A DNA stretch of 64,000 nt from Chamaecyparis obtusa (GCA_027943335.1 BSBK01001869.1:1635001-1699000); one strand, 5' to 3'; shown: positions 41,601 to 53,225, numbered from the stretch's first letter. Translations and numbers: made by a program. Notes: generated by a model from the letters alone, not told the origin.

Positions 41601-42086
41601 TTCAAATAACAAAACATTTACTACAAATTAACCAAATAAGAGATAAAAATCCAAGTAAAATAGCTATGTGGTGTGTGATTTTATCATAAAGTTCCGGACT
41701 CATCCATACCAAGCAGCTAGGCTCCCCTACCTCGACCACACCCCCATCCTCAGATCCTGTCAACAGATAGACGAACACTCCAATTTGCTTATTAGTAGGT
41801 TAGTTCCAAAAATCTCTAACCAAATAAACTTGAAAATCATTCATTGTAAGCATATTTAATTAATTAAGAAAATGATATACTTAACAACATATAAAACACA
41901 TCTTATCTCGTTAATCATTTTTGACTTCCAATTAAACAATCAACAAATTAACCTTTAATAATTATAGCTAAGCATCTAGCAAATAAATTTATTCCTCTAG
42001 GGTTGCCGAAACTCAACCAAGTCAAAAAGTCCACACAAGTTGCAAGGAAACTAAAAAGTCATAGGTCTACAAAATCGGTTATGACA
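38649..42086 (-). repeat. Ty3 element, 5' LTR (right, 3438 bp)
   Basis: It begins TGTAAAGAAC and ends GGTTATGACA on the plus strand. It is collinear with 29397-33643 but lacks the 803-bp insertion. CTGATGAG at 39131 is shared with the left LTR. Confidence 0.93.
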
Positions 42087-42315
42087 CTGAGTCACAACTA
42101 TGAGGGACTTAGTGCTGCTGTCATGAACCTGAATATGCTGCATAACTATCTGGAAAAAATCCAGCTGGAAAAAAATGACCATTACAATTGATGATGATGC
42201 TAAGAATGCTTGTCCTGGAACGAGAACTAGAGGGCGCACTCAGAGGAAGATCCCTGAAAAGCCAAAGGAATTGAAGGACCTGAAAGATGCTATCCAAAAG
42301 ATGGAGGACCTGTAG
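42087..42315 (+). pseudogene. Acidic/coiled-coil ORF, right part
   Basis: Starting with the second CTGAG (42087-42091), the frame left at 29396 goes on without change through NYEGLSAAVMNLNMLH and NYLEKIQLE, then stops at 42189. A run of seven A at about 42168-42174 probably carries one extra base: in the neighbouring frame the reading continues through a basic stretch (PGTRTRGRTQRKIP) to a TAG at 42313-42315. An A-run frameshift fits decay of a dead copy. The left part is at 28738-29396. Confidence 0.6.
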
Positions 42316-42520
42316 TTGGGTGTTGCTGGTAGTTTTGCTAGTAACCATTTTTCTTAGTTTTTGTTGTCGTTTCTAGGGTTGTTTTGGGTCCCACTTTTGT
42401 CGTTCCAACAGGCGTCTCTTTTAAAAAGACTTTAATGCTATATCTTTATGCTTTAATGTAAATGGTTTCGAGTTCCTTTCAAAACCTATTTTTACCTTAA
42501 TCAAAAACTATTATTTTAAT
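42316..42520 (+). other. 3' non-coding tail of the split element
   Basis: A G/T-rich stretch (GGGTTGTTTTGGGTCCC near 42376) is followed by ATTTTTACCTTAATCAAAAA near 42488-42507. The end resembles the TTTTACCGATYAAAAA tail of the hairpin retroposons at 27906 and 46226, which suggests a retroposon 3' end. The relation is inference. Confidence 0.4.
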
Positions 42521-45500
42521 AATAAAAAAATTTAATAAGAAAATTAATATAATTATAATATAAAAATTATAGTTAATTTATAAAAAAATACATTAAAATA
42601 AACGACAATATAATATAACATACTTTTGTATTCTTTTATTTAAAAAAAAAAGATCAAATAGTTTAAAAAATAATATTTTTAATATTTATATTGAAAACAA
42701 TTATGGGTCAAAACAAGTTAATATAGCTTTAAAAGTGGAGAAAAAATTGCTCATATTCTACAATCCTAACGAATCACAATGAGGAAAAATATTTTTTAGA
42801 ATTTAAAAACTTAAATAACATGCATGATTGTTTTTAATAACTAGTTAACTAGTAGAATCTGAAATTCATTACAATAGTACTATGCCTTATAGGCAAGTAC
42901 TAATAAAGAAAAAATGACTTGTATATTATAAGATCAATTACATTTCGAAAGTAAAGAAGCTTTGATTTAGATATTATAAAATCAGTTACAACTATTATAG
43001 TATGCAAAAAGCTACTAACTCTAATATTTTGTCATCTTTTTGTTTTCCAACTTTTAATTGCCTTTATGATATGTCAATTAGTATTGTCTTTTCCTATATA
43101 GATTTTTATACAAAAAAAAAACTACTAAACTTGTGATATTTTGTCATCTTTTTGTTTTCCAACTTTTAATTACCTTTATGATATGTCAATTAGTATTGTC
43201 TTTTCCTATATAGATTTTTATACAATTTTATTGTTCTAAAATATAAAATTATACAAAATAAAAGTTCAAATGAACACACACCTCCCGACATTAAAAATCT
43301 TAGGTAATTAAAACATTTGCAAATGCACACATAGACGTTACATCTTAAACTTTCAAATTCTTTGCAAAGTCTAAACAACCCTACCTTGATATTTTGTCAT
43401 CTTTTTGTTTTCCAACTTTCAATTGTCTTTATGATATGTCAATTAGTATTGTCTTTTCCTAGATATTTTTATACAATTTTATTGTTCTAAAACACAAAAT
43501 TATTCCAAACCAAAGTCTAAATGAACACACACCTCCCCACATTAAAAATCTTAGCATAGCAAGGTTTTCCAAATCAATTAATTATTTTATTGTTGGTAAT
43601 TGTTGAAGATATAGTGTGATCATACATCATCATAAAGTAGGCACTTAAAACATTTGCAAATGCACACATAGTAGTTACATCTTAAACTTTCAAATTCTTT
43701 GCAACCTTGTTTTTCCACTTATCATATAAACAAATATTGCTTTCTCTTTTGATTATTTTCATATACGAATTATATTTCAATGGTAGGCTAGATAAAGATG
43801 GGAAAGTAACATAATTTTATTAGTCTAAATAAACCACTCATACCTTTTTAATATTTTTAATTAAATAAATCATTAATGCAATGCCTATCACAAATTTAGA
43901 AGATATTTTTGAATTTGAACTTTATTGAAAGTCATAAATCTTAGAAATTTCCTAGGCAATGGTAGTTTTTAATTAATTAATTAATCTATTGATTATTAAT
44001 ATATTAAAGAAAAGATCATGAGACCCCATAAAACAATGTTAGGTAATAATGTAACACTAACTTATAAGTACAACTTTAATATATTATAATAATAATATAA
44101 AATATTATACTAATATTAATTGTTCATTATTTTTTAAAAATCAATAGAGTTAGGTTTAATGTCCAATGTTGATTTACATTTAGAATTCACATAAGTTTTT
44201 AAATAATTTAATGTTTTATATATAATATTATTTATAAAAAAAAAGGTTCCCCCTCATTAGACCCAACAACCACATAAGTAGTCTTGTCTACATGATTGTC
44301 ATCAAAATTAGTGCAGAATTCTTATTCTAATATTTGGGATTTTAATTTTGATTTCTCAATTCAATTATTATTTCAAACATTCAAAAATTTTAGCAAGATT
44401 TAAACAATCCTACCAACATTTTTGGCTGGAACTTAGATGCTCTCTGGCCTTGTTGAAATAGTAATCATTTTATATTAAATTAAGATTTTTCAATGCCAAT
44501 TTTTACTATCTTCTAAGGCCAATTTTTCAATTGCTGTTTATGTCTAATAAAATAATCAATTAAAATCTAAATATAAATTTTATGAATTAATCCTAATATG
44601 AAAAAAATAAATTTTAAATGTTTGTAACAATCTAAATTTATTTAATAAATATATGATAAACTTTAGTATTAACCCGATTATTTAATAAATACATGAAAAT
44701 ATACAACAATCATACTCTAAACATCATTTCAATAGAGCATTAGTTGGATATTATTTGCGTTGGTGATTTGCACATTGAAGAATGCTTAATGTTTTATAAG
44801 CAAAAATAGACATTGGTTACGTGCAAGTTTTCCAAAGGTGAATTAATTTATTGAGGACAAACATATGCAAATAAGTACATGTAAACAGAAGGGCTAAAAC
44901 TACAGTGATTAGTGGAGGTACATTCTGGTTACATTTAAAGAATTCGTGTTTGAATCTGCAGTTACAAGTGTGAAGATACTTTCACAAAGGTGCAAAATGG
45001 GTAAAGGTGTAATAGTAAGGAAGAGATTTTCACTCTATAAAATATTCTCATTCAGAAGTGAAAAGTATTCTTACAAGAGATTTTAAGTATGTAGTTGAGG
45101 GCAGATATATTTCTACATGGGAATTGATAATATGCAGTAATAAGCTAGATCATTCACTCAAGGGTGAGAGTGCATCTGCAAAAATTAACAGACAGATAAA
45201 ATTCAGTTTTATAGTGAAATATTCTCCAAAAATGCCAAAGGAGTAAAAGTGAAAGTGAGAACATATGAGATATTATAGCAAAGGGACAAAAGAGCTACAA
45301 TTAGGTAATAGATTGTAAACAACTAGAAATTTTCACCCGAAGTAAATATACTTGCACATGAAATATATGGGTAGAGACTATGGGTAGAGACTAAGTACTT
45401 AAATTTATATTTTCACTAGGTGAAATTGTTCTACTAGGTGGATTGTAAATGGGTGAAATGAATAGGGAGTAAAAGAGGGGAAAATGAATTATTTTTAATT

Positions 45501-46203
45501 GGAGGTCAAAGTGTTTTTTGTTTTCCCAATTTCATTCACGTGGATGCAAGGGTACAGGGAATATAATTCATTTCAATTGCAAATAGAGGAAAGTGTTAAG
45601 GTATTTTAAATTGTCTAAGTGTTACAAGACATAAATAAACAAGTGCTATGTAGTGGCTAAGTACTTAACAATTAATAGTATAAACATGATTGCTGAATAA
45701 AATTTATGGATGAGAATAAATATATATTATCCGACAATAAATAAAAAACGTGGTAAATTTTAATTGGTTCACTCCTGTAATAAGACTCCAAACGCATTCA
45801 TCCAATGAGATGATCAAAAATTAATTTCTAGATATTATAAAGTTAAATATTTTGCATCTATATTTTACAAATAAAAAAACTTATAATGAAATATAAAATT
45901 GAATTTATTTTCATTGGTGTAGAAGTTCATTTAATCACTAGTTAATGAAGAAATCCAAAAACGGATGCAATAGTACTTGCTTAGCTTATCGGCAAGTACT
46001 AATAAGTGCTATGTAGTAGTACTTTAATATTGTAATAAAATAGTAAATATAGAACAATAGTTTAATTCTAGTGTTAACAATAGAATAGCAATTCGAGTGT
46101 TAACGATAGAAAATAGTTGGAATAAATTAATTGTTAGCATATTAGTATGAAAGTGAGAATTATAAGTTTGAAATTATATAATTTATTTAGAAATATAAGT
46201 AGA
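42521..46203. other. A+T-rich gene-free stretch with dispersed repeats
   Basis: No coding frame is recognised. A block GTCATCTTTTTGTTTTCCAA occurs at about 43030, 43142 and 43396, each followed by ATATGTCAATTAGTATTGTC. CACACACCTCC...ATTAAAAATCTTAG and TTTGCAAATGCACACATAG each occur twice (43275-43340 and 43525-43670). The piece at 44580-44675 is inverted relative to 19674-19765. Confidence 0.55.
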
Positions 46204-46219
46204 CAATGTTATATGAATT
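46204..46219. repeat. 16-bp target duplication (left)
   Basis: CAATGTTATATGAATT here is repeated exactly at 46527-46542, on the other side of the short retroposon. Confidence 0.92.
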
Positions 46220-46526
46220 TTTTTTGATCGGTAAAAGGCCGAAGCCCTTGTAAAATTTTATTATTATATTAAAATTTTTAATACATGTGACCCCGCTCAC
46301 TACCGAGGTCCTGTACTTATACAGTTTTACGTGGGCATACCCACGACTCAACCATAGTCAAGATTTTATTATTACATATTCCTCGTGGGCATCCCCACTT
46401 TTTATACAAGATGAGTCTTATATCTGTTCAAATTACCTCCTTTCAGTGGGCATACCCACTGCTCGATAATATCGAGTAAATACAAATACAACTATTCCAT
46501 TGCTGCTTTTAAATGATACATTTTAT
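46220..46526 (-). mobile_element. Complete short retroposon with three GTGGG hairpins (SINE-like or 5'-truncated LINE)
   Basis: A 307-bp insert lies between exact 16-bp duplications, with its poly(A) tail on the minus strand (poly(T) up to 46225). Three hairpins are present: 46444-46461 (CAGTGGG/CCCACTG), 46385-46398 (GTGGG/CCCAC) and 46330-46345 (CGTGGG/CCCACG), each with a 4-nt loop. Then come GAGCGGGG near 46293 and the end CCTTTTACCGATCAAAAA. The same order is seen at 27687-27930. Length, tail and duplications are those of a target-primed retroposon. I see no convincing pol III A and B boxes, so a truncated LINE is as likely as a SINE. Confidence 0.85.
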
Positions 46527-46542
46527 CAATGTTATATGAATT

Positions 46543-47246
46543 ATATATAGTACATTATAATTTATTTTAAACATGTATATTGAATGAAGATTAATATTTA
46601 TTTTAAATAAAAATATCATCAATTTGATTTAATAAAAACTTAACTACTAATAAAAAATATATCAAATAATATTTTCAAGAAACGTAAAATCCATAATTTT
46701 TTTTAAACAATATTTTCAAAAAACACTCATTAAAATAAAATATAATAAATAAAAAATAAAAATAATAATTACCATATAAAATAAATTAAAAACGCTAATT
46801 TTTTTGTTAAACCCCAAATTTGTTTAAGCCTCAATTCTTAAGGATTAGGCATATCTTTGAAAGAATTGAAAAAAGAATCATTTTTATTCTCTAAAATTTT
46901 ATGCTTTATGGAAATAGAAACTTCCTTGCTAGAATTAGAGGTTTCCCAAAAATCCTATTATTTCTTTCTTTTCAAAGACCCCAAGTAACCATTTGGGGGA
47001 TTTGTCTCCAAAGTTATTTAATAACATCATGTTTGAAGGGGTAAATATACTAGGACTCAATAAACCTAGTCAAAGTAGTAGTAAAATTGAAATCAACCAA
47101 AGTCAAGGGCTTAATGATGGATCATGATTCAATAGAAAAGGGACAATGAAAAGAGAGGTGATCAATGCTAACTACAAATGATGGTGATGATGATGAAAAC
47201 CGAATGAGATCAAAGGAATACAAGATTGTAGAAGGATTAGATCAAT
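46543..47246. other. No recognisable gene
   Basis: A+T-rich spacer between the short retroposon and the copia LTR. No frame or motif is recognised. Confidence 0.5.
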
Positions 47247-48702
47247 TGTTATTTTGTCATTGATGTCAAGCAATTGATTTCTGTTTTATATTGAGTTTCC
47301 ATATCATTCAGAGTATGATATAAGTTGAGTGAGTTAAGGAAAAAGAAGAAGTGAAAAGTTGTGAAGTTCAAGAACTTAATTGGGTAGCAAATAGCCCAAT
47401 TATAGATCAGACAATGATAAGGTTATATTGATTTAGTTATTTTCTACTTTACATTTGATTATATCAAGTCGGTAAAGGAGATTGGATTACAAAGAAAGGA
47501 GTAAAGTTGACAAGGAAAAGAAAATAGTTGAGTTACTGAGAAAGAAAAGTCATTTGGTAAAAGGAAAGTAAGTTTCAGTAAAGTTAAAGAAATTCAAGAC
47601 ACTGAGTATACATAGTTAGTTACCGAGTGGAGAAAACAAAATTTCGGTAGAAGGAAAAGAAGTTAGCCACTGAACAAGGAACATATATTAAATACAATGA
47701 TCATAATGACATTTAATGATGAGCCACAATGATCTGAAAAATTCTAAGGATGAGGAAGAGTTATTTAAAGAGATCTACAATCAAAAAAATTCAAGGTGAT
47801 GATCTATGGTAAAGATCTAAGCGGCAAAAGTGAAGATACAAGTTCCAATAAGAGTTCAAGTTCTGAGATGATGATAGAATGTTCTATTGAGTTCCAAATT
47901 TATTGAATTAGTTCAAGGGGATGATTTGGTGGTTGAGAATAAACAAAGGAAAACATAATAAAAGAGATTAAGAGGTAAAACAGAGTCTATATGAAGGATG
48001 AAATTGAATGAAGAACAAGTTGGAAAGTTGAAATGTTGATGTGTAACCCAGTGACATAGTGAAGAAGAAAAAGGGTGAAATCCAAGTTTGCAAGTAGAGA
48101 TTGATGAAGTTTTGAGGCCAGTGAGTAGTGATGGAATGAAGTGAAGACAAAGAACACATAAGGGATTTGACTAAGAAAGAGGTAGTTGTAGATTTATAGA
48201 TCAATTTTTATATTGTTGCTTATTAACATTTGTAGCAGGAAAATCTCTTAATTGAATGGACTTAACAATCTTATTGTAAAATCTTGAGAGGGGTGACATT
48301 ATAGAAGAGTGTTTAAATACCTTTAACTAGGTCACTTCTAACAAAGCGAAGATCCTAACAGATCTAAGGAAAATCCCCTAACAGGGTCACATTTAACAAT
48401 GTGCATTATAATATTTAAAATAAGATTAACTTTTAATCGAGCATACTTTAGAAGAGTATTTATTTGGTGGGTGACAATTTCCACAGTGGTTTTTCCCAAA
48501 TTGAGTTTCCACGTTAAATACTAGTGTTATATGTGTTGAATGTTTATTGTGCATGTTATTGTTGATTGATAAGTTAATTTACTGTTATCGGTTAATACTG
48601 AAGTTTGTCTTACCGAGTTATTACCGAGTTGAATCAGAGATAAAGTTTTAAGGTTTAAAGAATCATTGATTACTGATTTACCCCCCTCTCAATAATCCAA
48701 CA
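47247..48702 (+). repeat. 5' LTR of a Ty1/copia element
   Basis: It starts TGTTATTTTGTCATTGATG and ends AATAATCCAACA, two bases before the PBS. A CCACAGTGGTTTTTCCC block at 48481-48497 is common in the R-U5 part of plant copia LTRs. No 3' LTR is seen in the window. Confidence 0.75.
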
Positions 48703-48704
48703 AT

Positions 48705-48716
48705 TGGTATCAGAGC
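48705..48716 (+). other. Primer binding site (initiator Met tRNA)
   Basis: TGGTATCAGAGC, two bases after the LTR end and 50 bases before the gag ATG. Confidence 0.93.
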
Positions 48717-48766
48717 TAAGTACTCTAAAGAGATAAGTTTAAAAGACTTGAGTAAAAGATCCAAAG

Positions 48767-49720
48767 ATGTATAAGAGGGAGGCACCAAAGTTAAACAAGG
48801 ACAACTTCTCTACATGGTAAAGAAAGATGAGCCTGCACATATCTGGAATTAGAGAGTATGCAATATACTCTCTTGACAATGAGTATTCACCATCGCCATT
48901 TGGGCCTATGACAATTGAACAAGCAAGAGAAAGGCAAGACCACACACAGGTTATGATTGAGATATCTTCTTCTCTTACCAACCTAGAGTTCAATGATTTT
49001 AAAGGATGTGATACAACAAAAAAAAAGTGGGATAAGCTTACATTAGTATATGGTGGAGATCAACATGTTCAGAAAGAAAAAGCTAAAAGTTTGAAAGGAA
49101 AATTTGATTCTATGAGAATGAAAGAAGGTGAAGATGTTACACAATAAAGTACAAGATTAAAGGAAGTTGTGAGTGCTATTAGAGGTGCTGGAGGACATAT
49201 AGAAGAAGAATATGTAACAAGTAAACTGCTGAGGACATTTTTGCCTATATATTCCATCTGAGTGTCTAAAATACAAGAACTAAGATCCATTCCTCAGACG
49301 TCTATTTTACTGGATGCTACAATTGGTAAGTTGATTACTTTTGAGCTGAATAATTTTAACAATAGTTTACCTACCACTTCTAATCTTGAGTCTGCATTCA
49401 AGTCATCTTTGGATATTTGAAATCCTAGAGAGTCTAGATCTAGTGATGGTTATGTAAGCAGTGCAAGTGGAAGATTTCAAATTTGTAAGAGTGATCTAGA
49501 AAGCTTATTCAAAGAGGAAAGACAACAAGAAGAATTTGAAGCTCTACTAGCCAAGAGACTACTGAGAGAAGGAAAATACTGAGGTAAGTTACCCTTGAAA
49601 TGTTTCAATTGCAACAAGATTGGTCACATTGCATCTAGATGTCCCGACAACAACAATGATGAGAAGAAAGAAAACCTAGATAACAACAAAATAGAGAATA
49701 GATTCAAGAGATACTGATAT
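48767..49720 (+). pseudogene. Copia gag
   Basis: It starts at ATG 48767 (MYKREAPKLNKDNFSTW). The UBN2/gag type core follows: KKKWDKLTLVYGGDQHVQK and SLKGKFDSMRMKEGEDV. The zinc knuckle CFNCNKIGHIASRC is near 49597-49640. At least five in-frame stops (for example at 48818 and 49145) but no frameshift occur up to the protease. The copy is dead. Confidence 0.88.
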
Positions 49721-49724
49721 TTCA

Positions 49725-50774
49725 AAAACAAAGTTAAGAAGCCATGCTACATTACTAAAGAAGGACTAATTGATGATGATTTTGATAATGATGAATGTGA
49801 AGAGGTTTTTTATGTTTCTATCAAGGATGATTCTGATGAAGAAAGGTATGAAGAACAAAAATCCCTAATTACTCATGTTAGTAAGAATGATACATGGATA
49901 ATTGATACTGGATGTTCACACCATATGACTGGTGACACACACAAGTTCATTACCATGGAAGATAATGATGGAGGTTATGTTAGATTTGGTAATGATACTC
50001 CATATCCCGTGAAAGGTAAATATTCTATAATTCTACTGGATAATACACAATGTGATGATTTCTATTGGGTTGAAGGACTAAAGTATAATTTGTTGAGCAT
50101 GGTACAACTGAATAACATAGGTCATCGACTAGAATTTTAGAATGGAAGGGTAAAAGTATTTGATTAGAATGGAGGTCTGATTGCCAGTGGTGAACAATCT
50201 AAAGGTAACTTATTCTACCTTGATACTACTACAAAGAGTTGCTTATTTGCTAAAGTTGAGGATGTATGGTTATGACACAAGAGATTCTGTAATGTGAAAT
50301 TTGACAACTTAATTAAGGTGAGAAAAAAGGATAGAGTAAGAGGTCTACCAAGATTGAACAAACTTGAAAATATCATGTGCAAAGGATGTCAAGTTGGTAA
50401 GGTGACAAAGTCAAGTTTTACAAGCAAATATTACAGTACACAAGGAATTTTGGAGTTAGTGCACACTGACCTATGTGGACCTATGAGAACACAAAGCTAC
50501 TATGGTGATAGATATTTCATTTTATTTGTTGATGATTATTTAAGAATGATGTCTGTCATGTTTTTGAAGGATAAATCTGATGATTTTCAAATGTTTAAGT
50601 AGTACAAGGCAAGTTTGAAAAGGAGACTGGAAGACAATTGAAGTGTCTGAGATCTGATAGAGGAGGTGAGTTTACATCTAATGAGTTTATAATTTTCTGC
50701 AATGAACATGGAATAAAGAGACAAATTTCTACAGCAAGGACACCACAACAAAATGGTATAAAAGAGAGAAGAAA
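49725..50774 (+). pseudogene. Copia protease and first part of integrase
   Basis: WIIDTGCSHHMTG near 49897-49935 is the copia protease active site. GLKYNLLSMVQL and a GAG-pre-integrase zinc region (HKRF with CKGCQVGK, about 50277-50400) follow. The integrase core starts with LVHTDLCGPM (first Asp, near 50455) and FVDDYLRMM. One base is lost near 50610, after which LRSDRGGEFTSNEF (second Asp, near 50650) and TPQQNGIKERRN are read in the new frame. The frame is then cut at 50774 by an insertion. Confidence 0.88.
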
Positions 50775-51465
50775 CCAGGGAAAAATTTAGTGGCGAATAT
50801 TCACCATTTGGCGAATGTCACATGTCAGCAACCTGAGATTTGATGAATATAATATGTATATCAGGTTGACCATGTCACCCGAACTTTATAAATATTGGGT
50901 GGAATGCCCAAGTCCATCACCCATTGGTTTATGTATTTTTCCCCTTTTCTTTCACAATATCGCTAATCGAATCTAATTGTTGGACACTATAAATTGAAAA
51001 ATTTCGCCTACAATTTCTAAAGCTTATTGTAATTGACAACCATATTTGCCAATATGTGGTCAAAATTTAATGTTAGGGTATGTGTTATGTATATAGATTT
51101 GACACGTGTCTCTATTCTAAAGAATTTCAATGAAACTTTATGTCTTTTAAAATGTTAGCCCGAAATAGATTTGACACACGTCTCCATTCCGGAGACTTTT
51201 GGGGGAATCTTTGTGTCCTCTAAAACCTTGGCCCGAAATAGAATTCTTGTCATTGTGATTTTCTTCAATAATGAAATATTCACCAATATTTTATAGAATT
51301 TTCATATAATTGAAAAAAAATCACCAATATAGTACAAATAATATTTTTTCCTTTCAAATTAAAAAAATTCACCAACAATATTATTTTTTTCAACCCAAAG
51401 TAATGTAGGATTTGCCAGGATTTTACACTTTTTCTAGGGAGGGGGTTTCTTAAAGTTTTCCTTGA
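50775..51465. mobile_element. 691-bp non-coding insertion in the copia integrase
   Basis: AAGAAA occurs on both sides (50769-50774 and 51466-51471). Taking out the insert and one copy returns the integrase to one frame, so the borders are well supported. The ends CCAGGGAAAAATTTAG and (reverse complement) CAAGGAAAACTTTAAG form imperfect inverted repeats. Inside, GATTTGACACRYGTCTC and a GCCCGAAATAGA piece occur twice (about 51097-51170 and 51165-51240). No frame codes for a transposase. It is probably a MITE-like DNA element; the family is not identified. Confidence 0.75.
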
Positions 51466-51471
51466 AAGAAA

Positions 51472-52640
51472 TAGATCCATTATTGATTGTGCCAGAATAC
51501 TAATGATTGAGAAGGGTGTGTCACAAATATTTTAAAGAGAAGCAGTCATCACTACACTTATACACATAACTGAGTACAATTGAAGAAAGGTACATACAAC
51601 ACTCCATATGAAATCTGGTATGGTCACAAATTGAATGTAAGTTATTTCAAAGTATTTGGAAGTATATGCTACATTCTAAAAGATGGTAGAAATGGAAATT
51701 TTGATCATAAAGGTGATGAAGGAATATTCTTAGGATATTCTATAAAGAGAAAGGCTTACAAGTTCTGAAACAAGTCTACTAAAAAAATTGTGGAAAGTTC
51801 TAGTGTAAGGATTGATGAATTTGCAGAGAAAAATGATGAAGACAACAAAAAGAAACCTAAGGACTATCAAATATTTGTATATGTTCAGAATGATGTTCTT
51901 GATACCTTACCGACAATACAAACCAAGGAGGAAGCTGAATAGAAAGAGCCACCACCGAATGCTGAAAATGAAGAGCTACCACAGTCTACCAAGCCTTTTC
52001 TAGCAAAGTATGTGAGAAGACACCATTCACCAAGAAAAATTATTGGAGACAAGAATGCCAAAGTTATGACAAGAAGTAAGTTGAGAGATAACACATGTTT
52101 GATTTATGAATTTGAGCCAAGAAAAGTAAATGATGTATTGGATAATGAAGATTGGGTTAAAGCTATGAAAGAAGAGATATACCAAATTGAAAAGAATAAC
52201 ATGTGGAATTTGGTACCGAGACTTAAAGATAAAAATGTTATTGGTACTAAGTAGATTTTTAGAAACAAATTGAATGAACATGGAAATGCAATCAGAAACA
52301 AAGCAAGATCGATTTGCAAAGGGTATGCACAAGAAGAAGGAATTGATTATGGTGAGACGTTTGCACCTATTGCTAGATTAGGAGTTAGAATTCTACTAGC
52401 ATATGGAGCTTATAAATGATTTAAATTTTATCAAATGGATGTTAAGTCTGCATTTCTTAATGGTATTCTTGAAGAAGAAGTTTATGTTGAACAACTTGAA
52501 GGATTTTTTGAGAATACTAACAAGGGCATGGTATGCAAACTTCACAAGGCACTATATGGTTTCAAACAAGCACTCTGAGCATTGTATGAAAGGTTACATT
52601 CATATTTAATCAAGATTGGATTTCACACTAGTACATTTGA
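51472..52640 (+). pseudogene. Copia integrase C-terminus and truncated reverse transcriptase
   Basis: After the insertion the integrase goes on (ARILMIEKGVSQIF; NTPYEIWYGHKLNVSYFKVF; DEGIFLGYS). A variable acidic linker follows. RT starts near 52140 (WVKAMKEEIYQIEKNNMWNL), with [27 protein letters not shown] (motif A Asp present) and [15 protein letters not shown]. The frame is lost at about 52635, before the YVDD box, where unrelated sequence begins. RNase H and the 3' LTR are missing from the window. Several stops occur. Confidence 0.88.
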
Positions 52641-53010
52641 GTCCTTTTTTTGATGGCTATTCATCGCAATTCTAACACCACACTGTCGACCAAGCGACGC
52701 TAACAACCATTGCAGTTTTGGTGTCGATAGAACCAATGGCTACGATGTCCATCGTAATTACAAAGGAAATCACTGTCATAATATATAGGGTAAAAGGGTC
52801 TTCCAACATGTTCAGAGATGGTCAACATGTCGTCGGTCCTAATTTGACTATCGTCGGGATGTGGGTGTCGCAATATCAACGTCTGTGCGATGAAAATGTT
52901 GTACAAGTGACAGTTGTCTATCAGAGCATTCTAACAGATATCCATCGTGTCCAGTGCTCTGCTATCAGTCGTTCTTTGATGACCATCCTAATTGCGATGG
53001 TATGCTATAT
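52641..53010. other. CpG-rich block truncating the copia RT
   Basis: The block has an unusually high number of CG dinucleotides for this window. CATCGCAATT at 52664-52673 recurs inverted (AATTGCGATG) at 52991-53000 near the other end, which hints at a short element with weak terminal inverted repeats. The 98-codon plus-strand frame inside matches nothing known to me. Confidence 0.4.
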
Positions 53011-53225
53011 TTAAAATTTTTTTTATATATCATTCATGGAGACCTTAAAATATTGAGCTTCTCTTTGTTTTGAGAATATTTTAACATTCTCTACTTAACA
53101 GGGCCAATTGCGTGAAGGTGGAGGCTCATATGGCCCCTCCTAGGAGCATCTTATGACCCCTTATGAAACTTTAAGACCTCTAAGATGTATTCTTAAGGAT
53201 TGTAAAGGGTCATAAGGGGTCCTAG

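Larger units (their letters stand above)
29397..42086 (-). mobile_element. Ty3/gypsy retrotransposon, chromovirus (Tekay/Del-like), decayed
   Basis: A complete 12.7-kb element in minus orientation. LTRs lie at 29397-33643 and 38649-42086, with a 5-bp duplication CTGAG outside them. The PBS matching initiator-Met tRNA (TGGTATCAGAGC) is at 38635-38646 and the PPT (AGAGGGGAAGGA) at 33644-33655. Gag, protease, RT, RNase H, integrase and a chromodomain-like end occur in that order on the minus strand. From about 37.9 kb to the integrase they share one frame, broken only by stop codons. LTR length and RT wording ([20 protein letters not shown]) suit the Tekay/Del group. The LTRs differ by about 23 changes in their first 305 aligned bases by eye, so the insertion is not recent. 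Confidence 0.93.

Noticed and set aside
42464..42480. GGTTTCGAGTTCC as a tRNA-like B box of a SINE
   Set aside because: It has an extra base compared with the B-box consensus, and no A box lies at a suitable distance upstream.
52718..53014. 98-codon frame in the CpG-rich block
   Set aside because: No known motif; the block is better explained as a short non-coding insertion.
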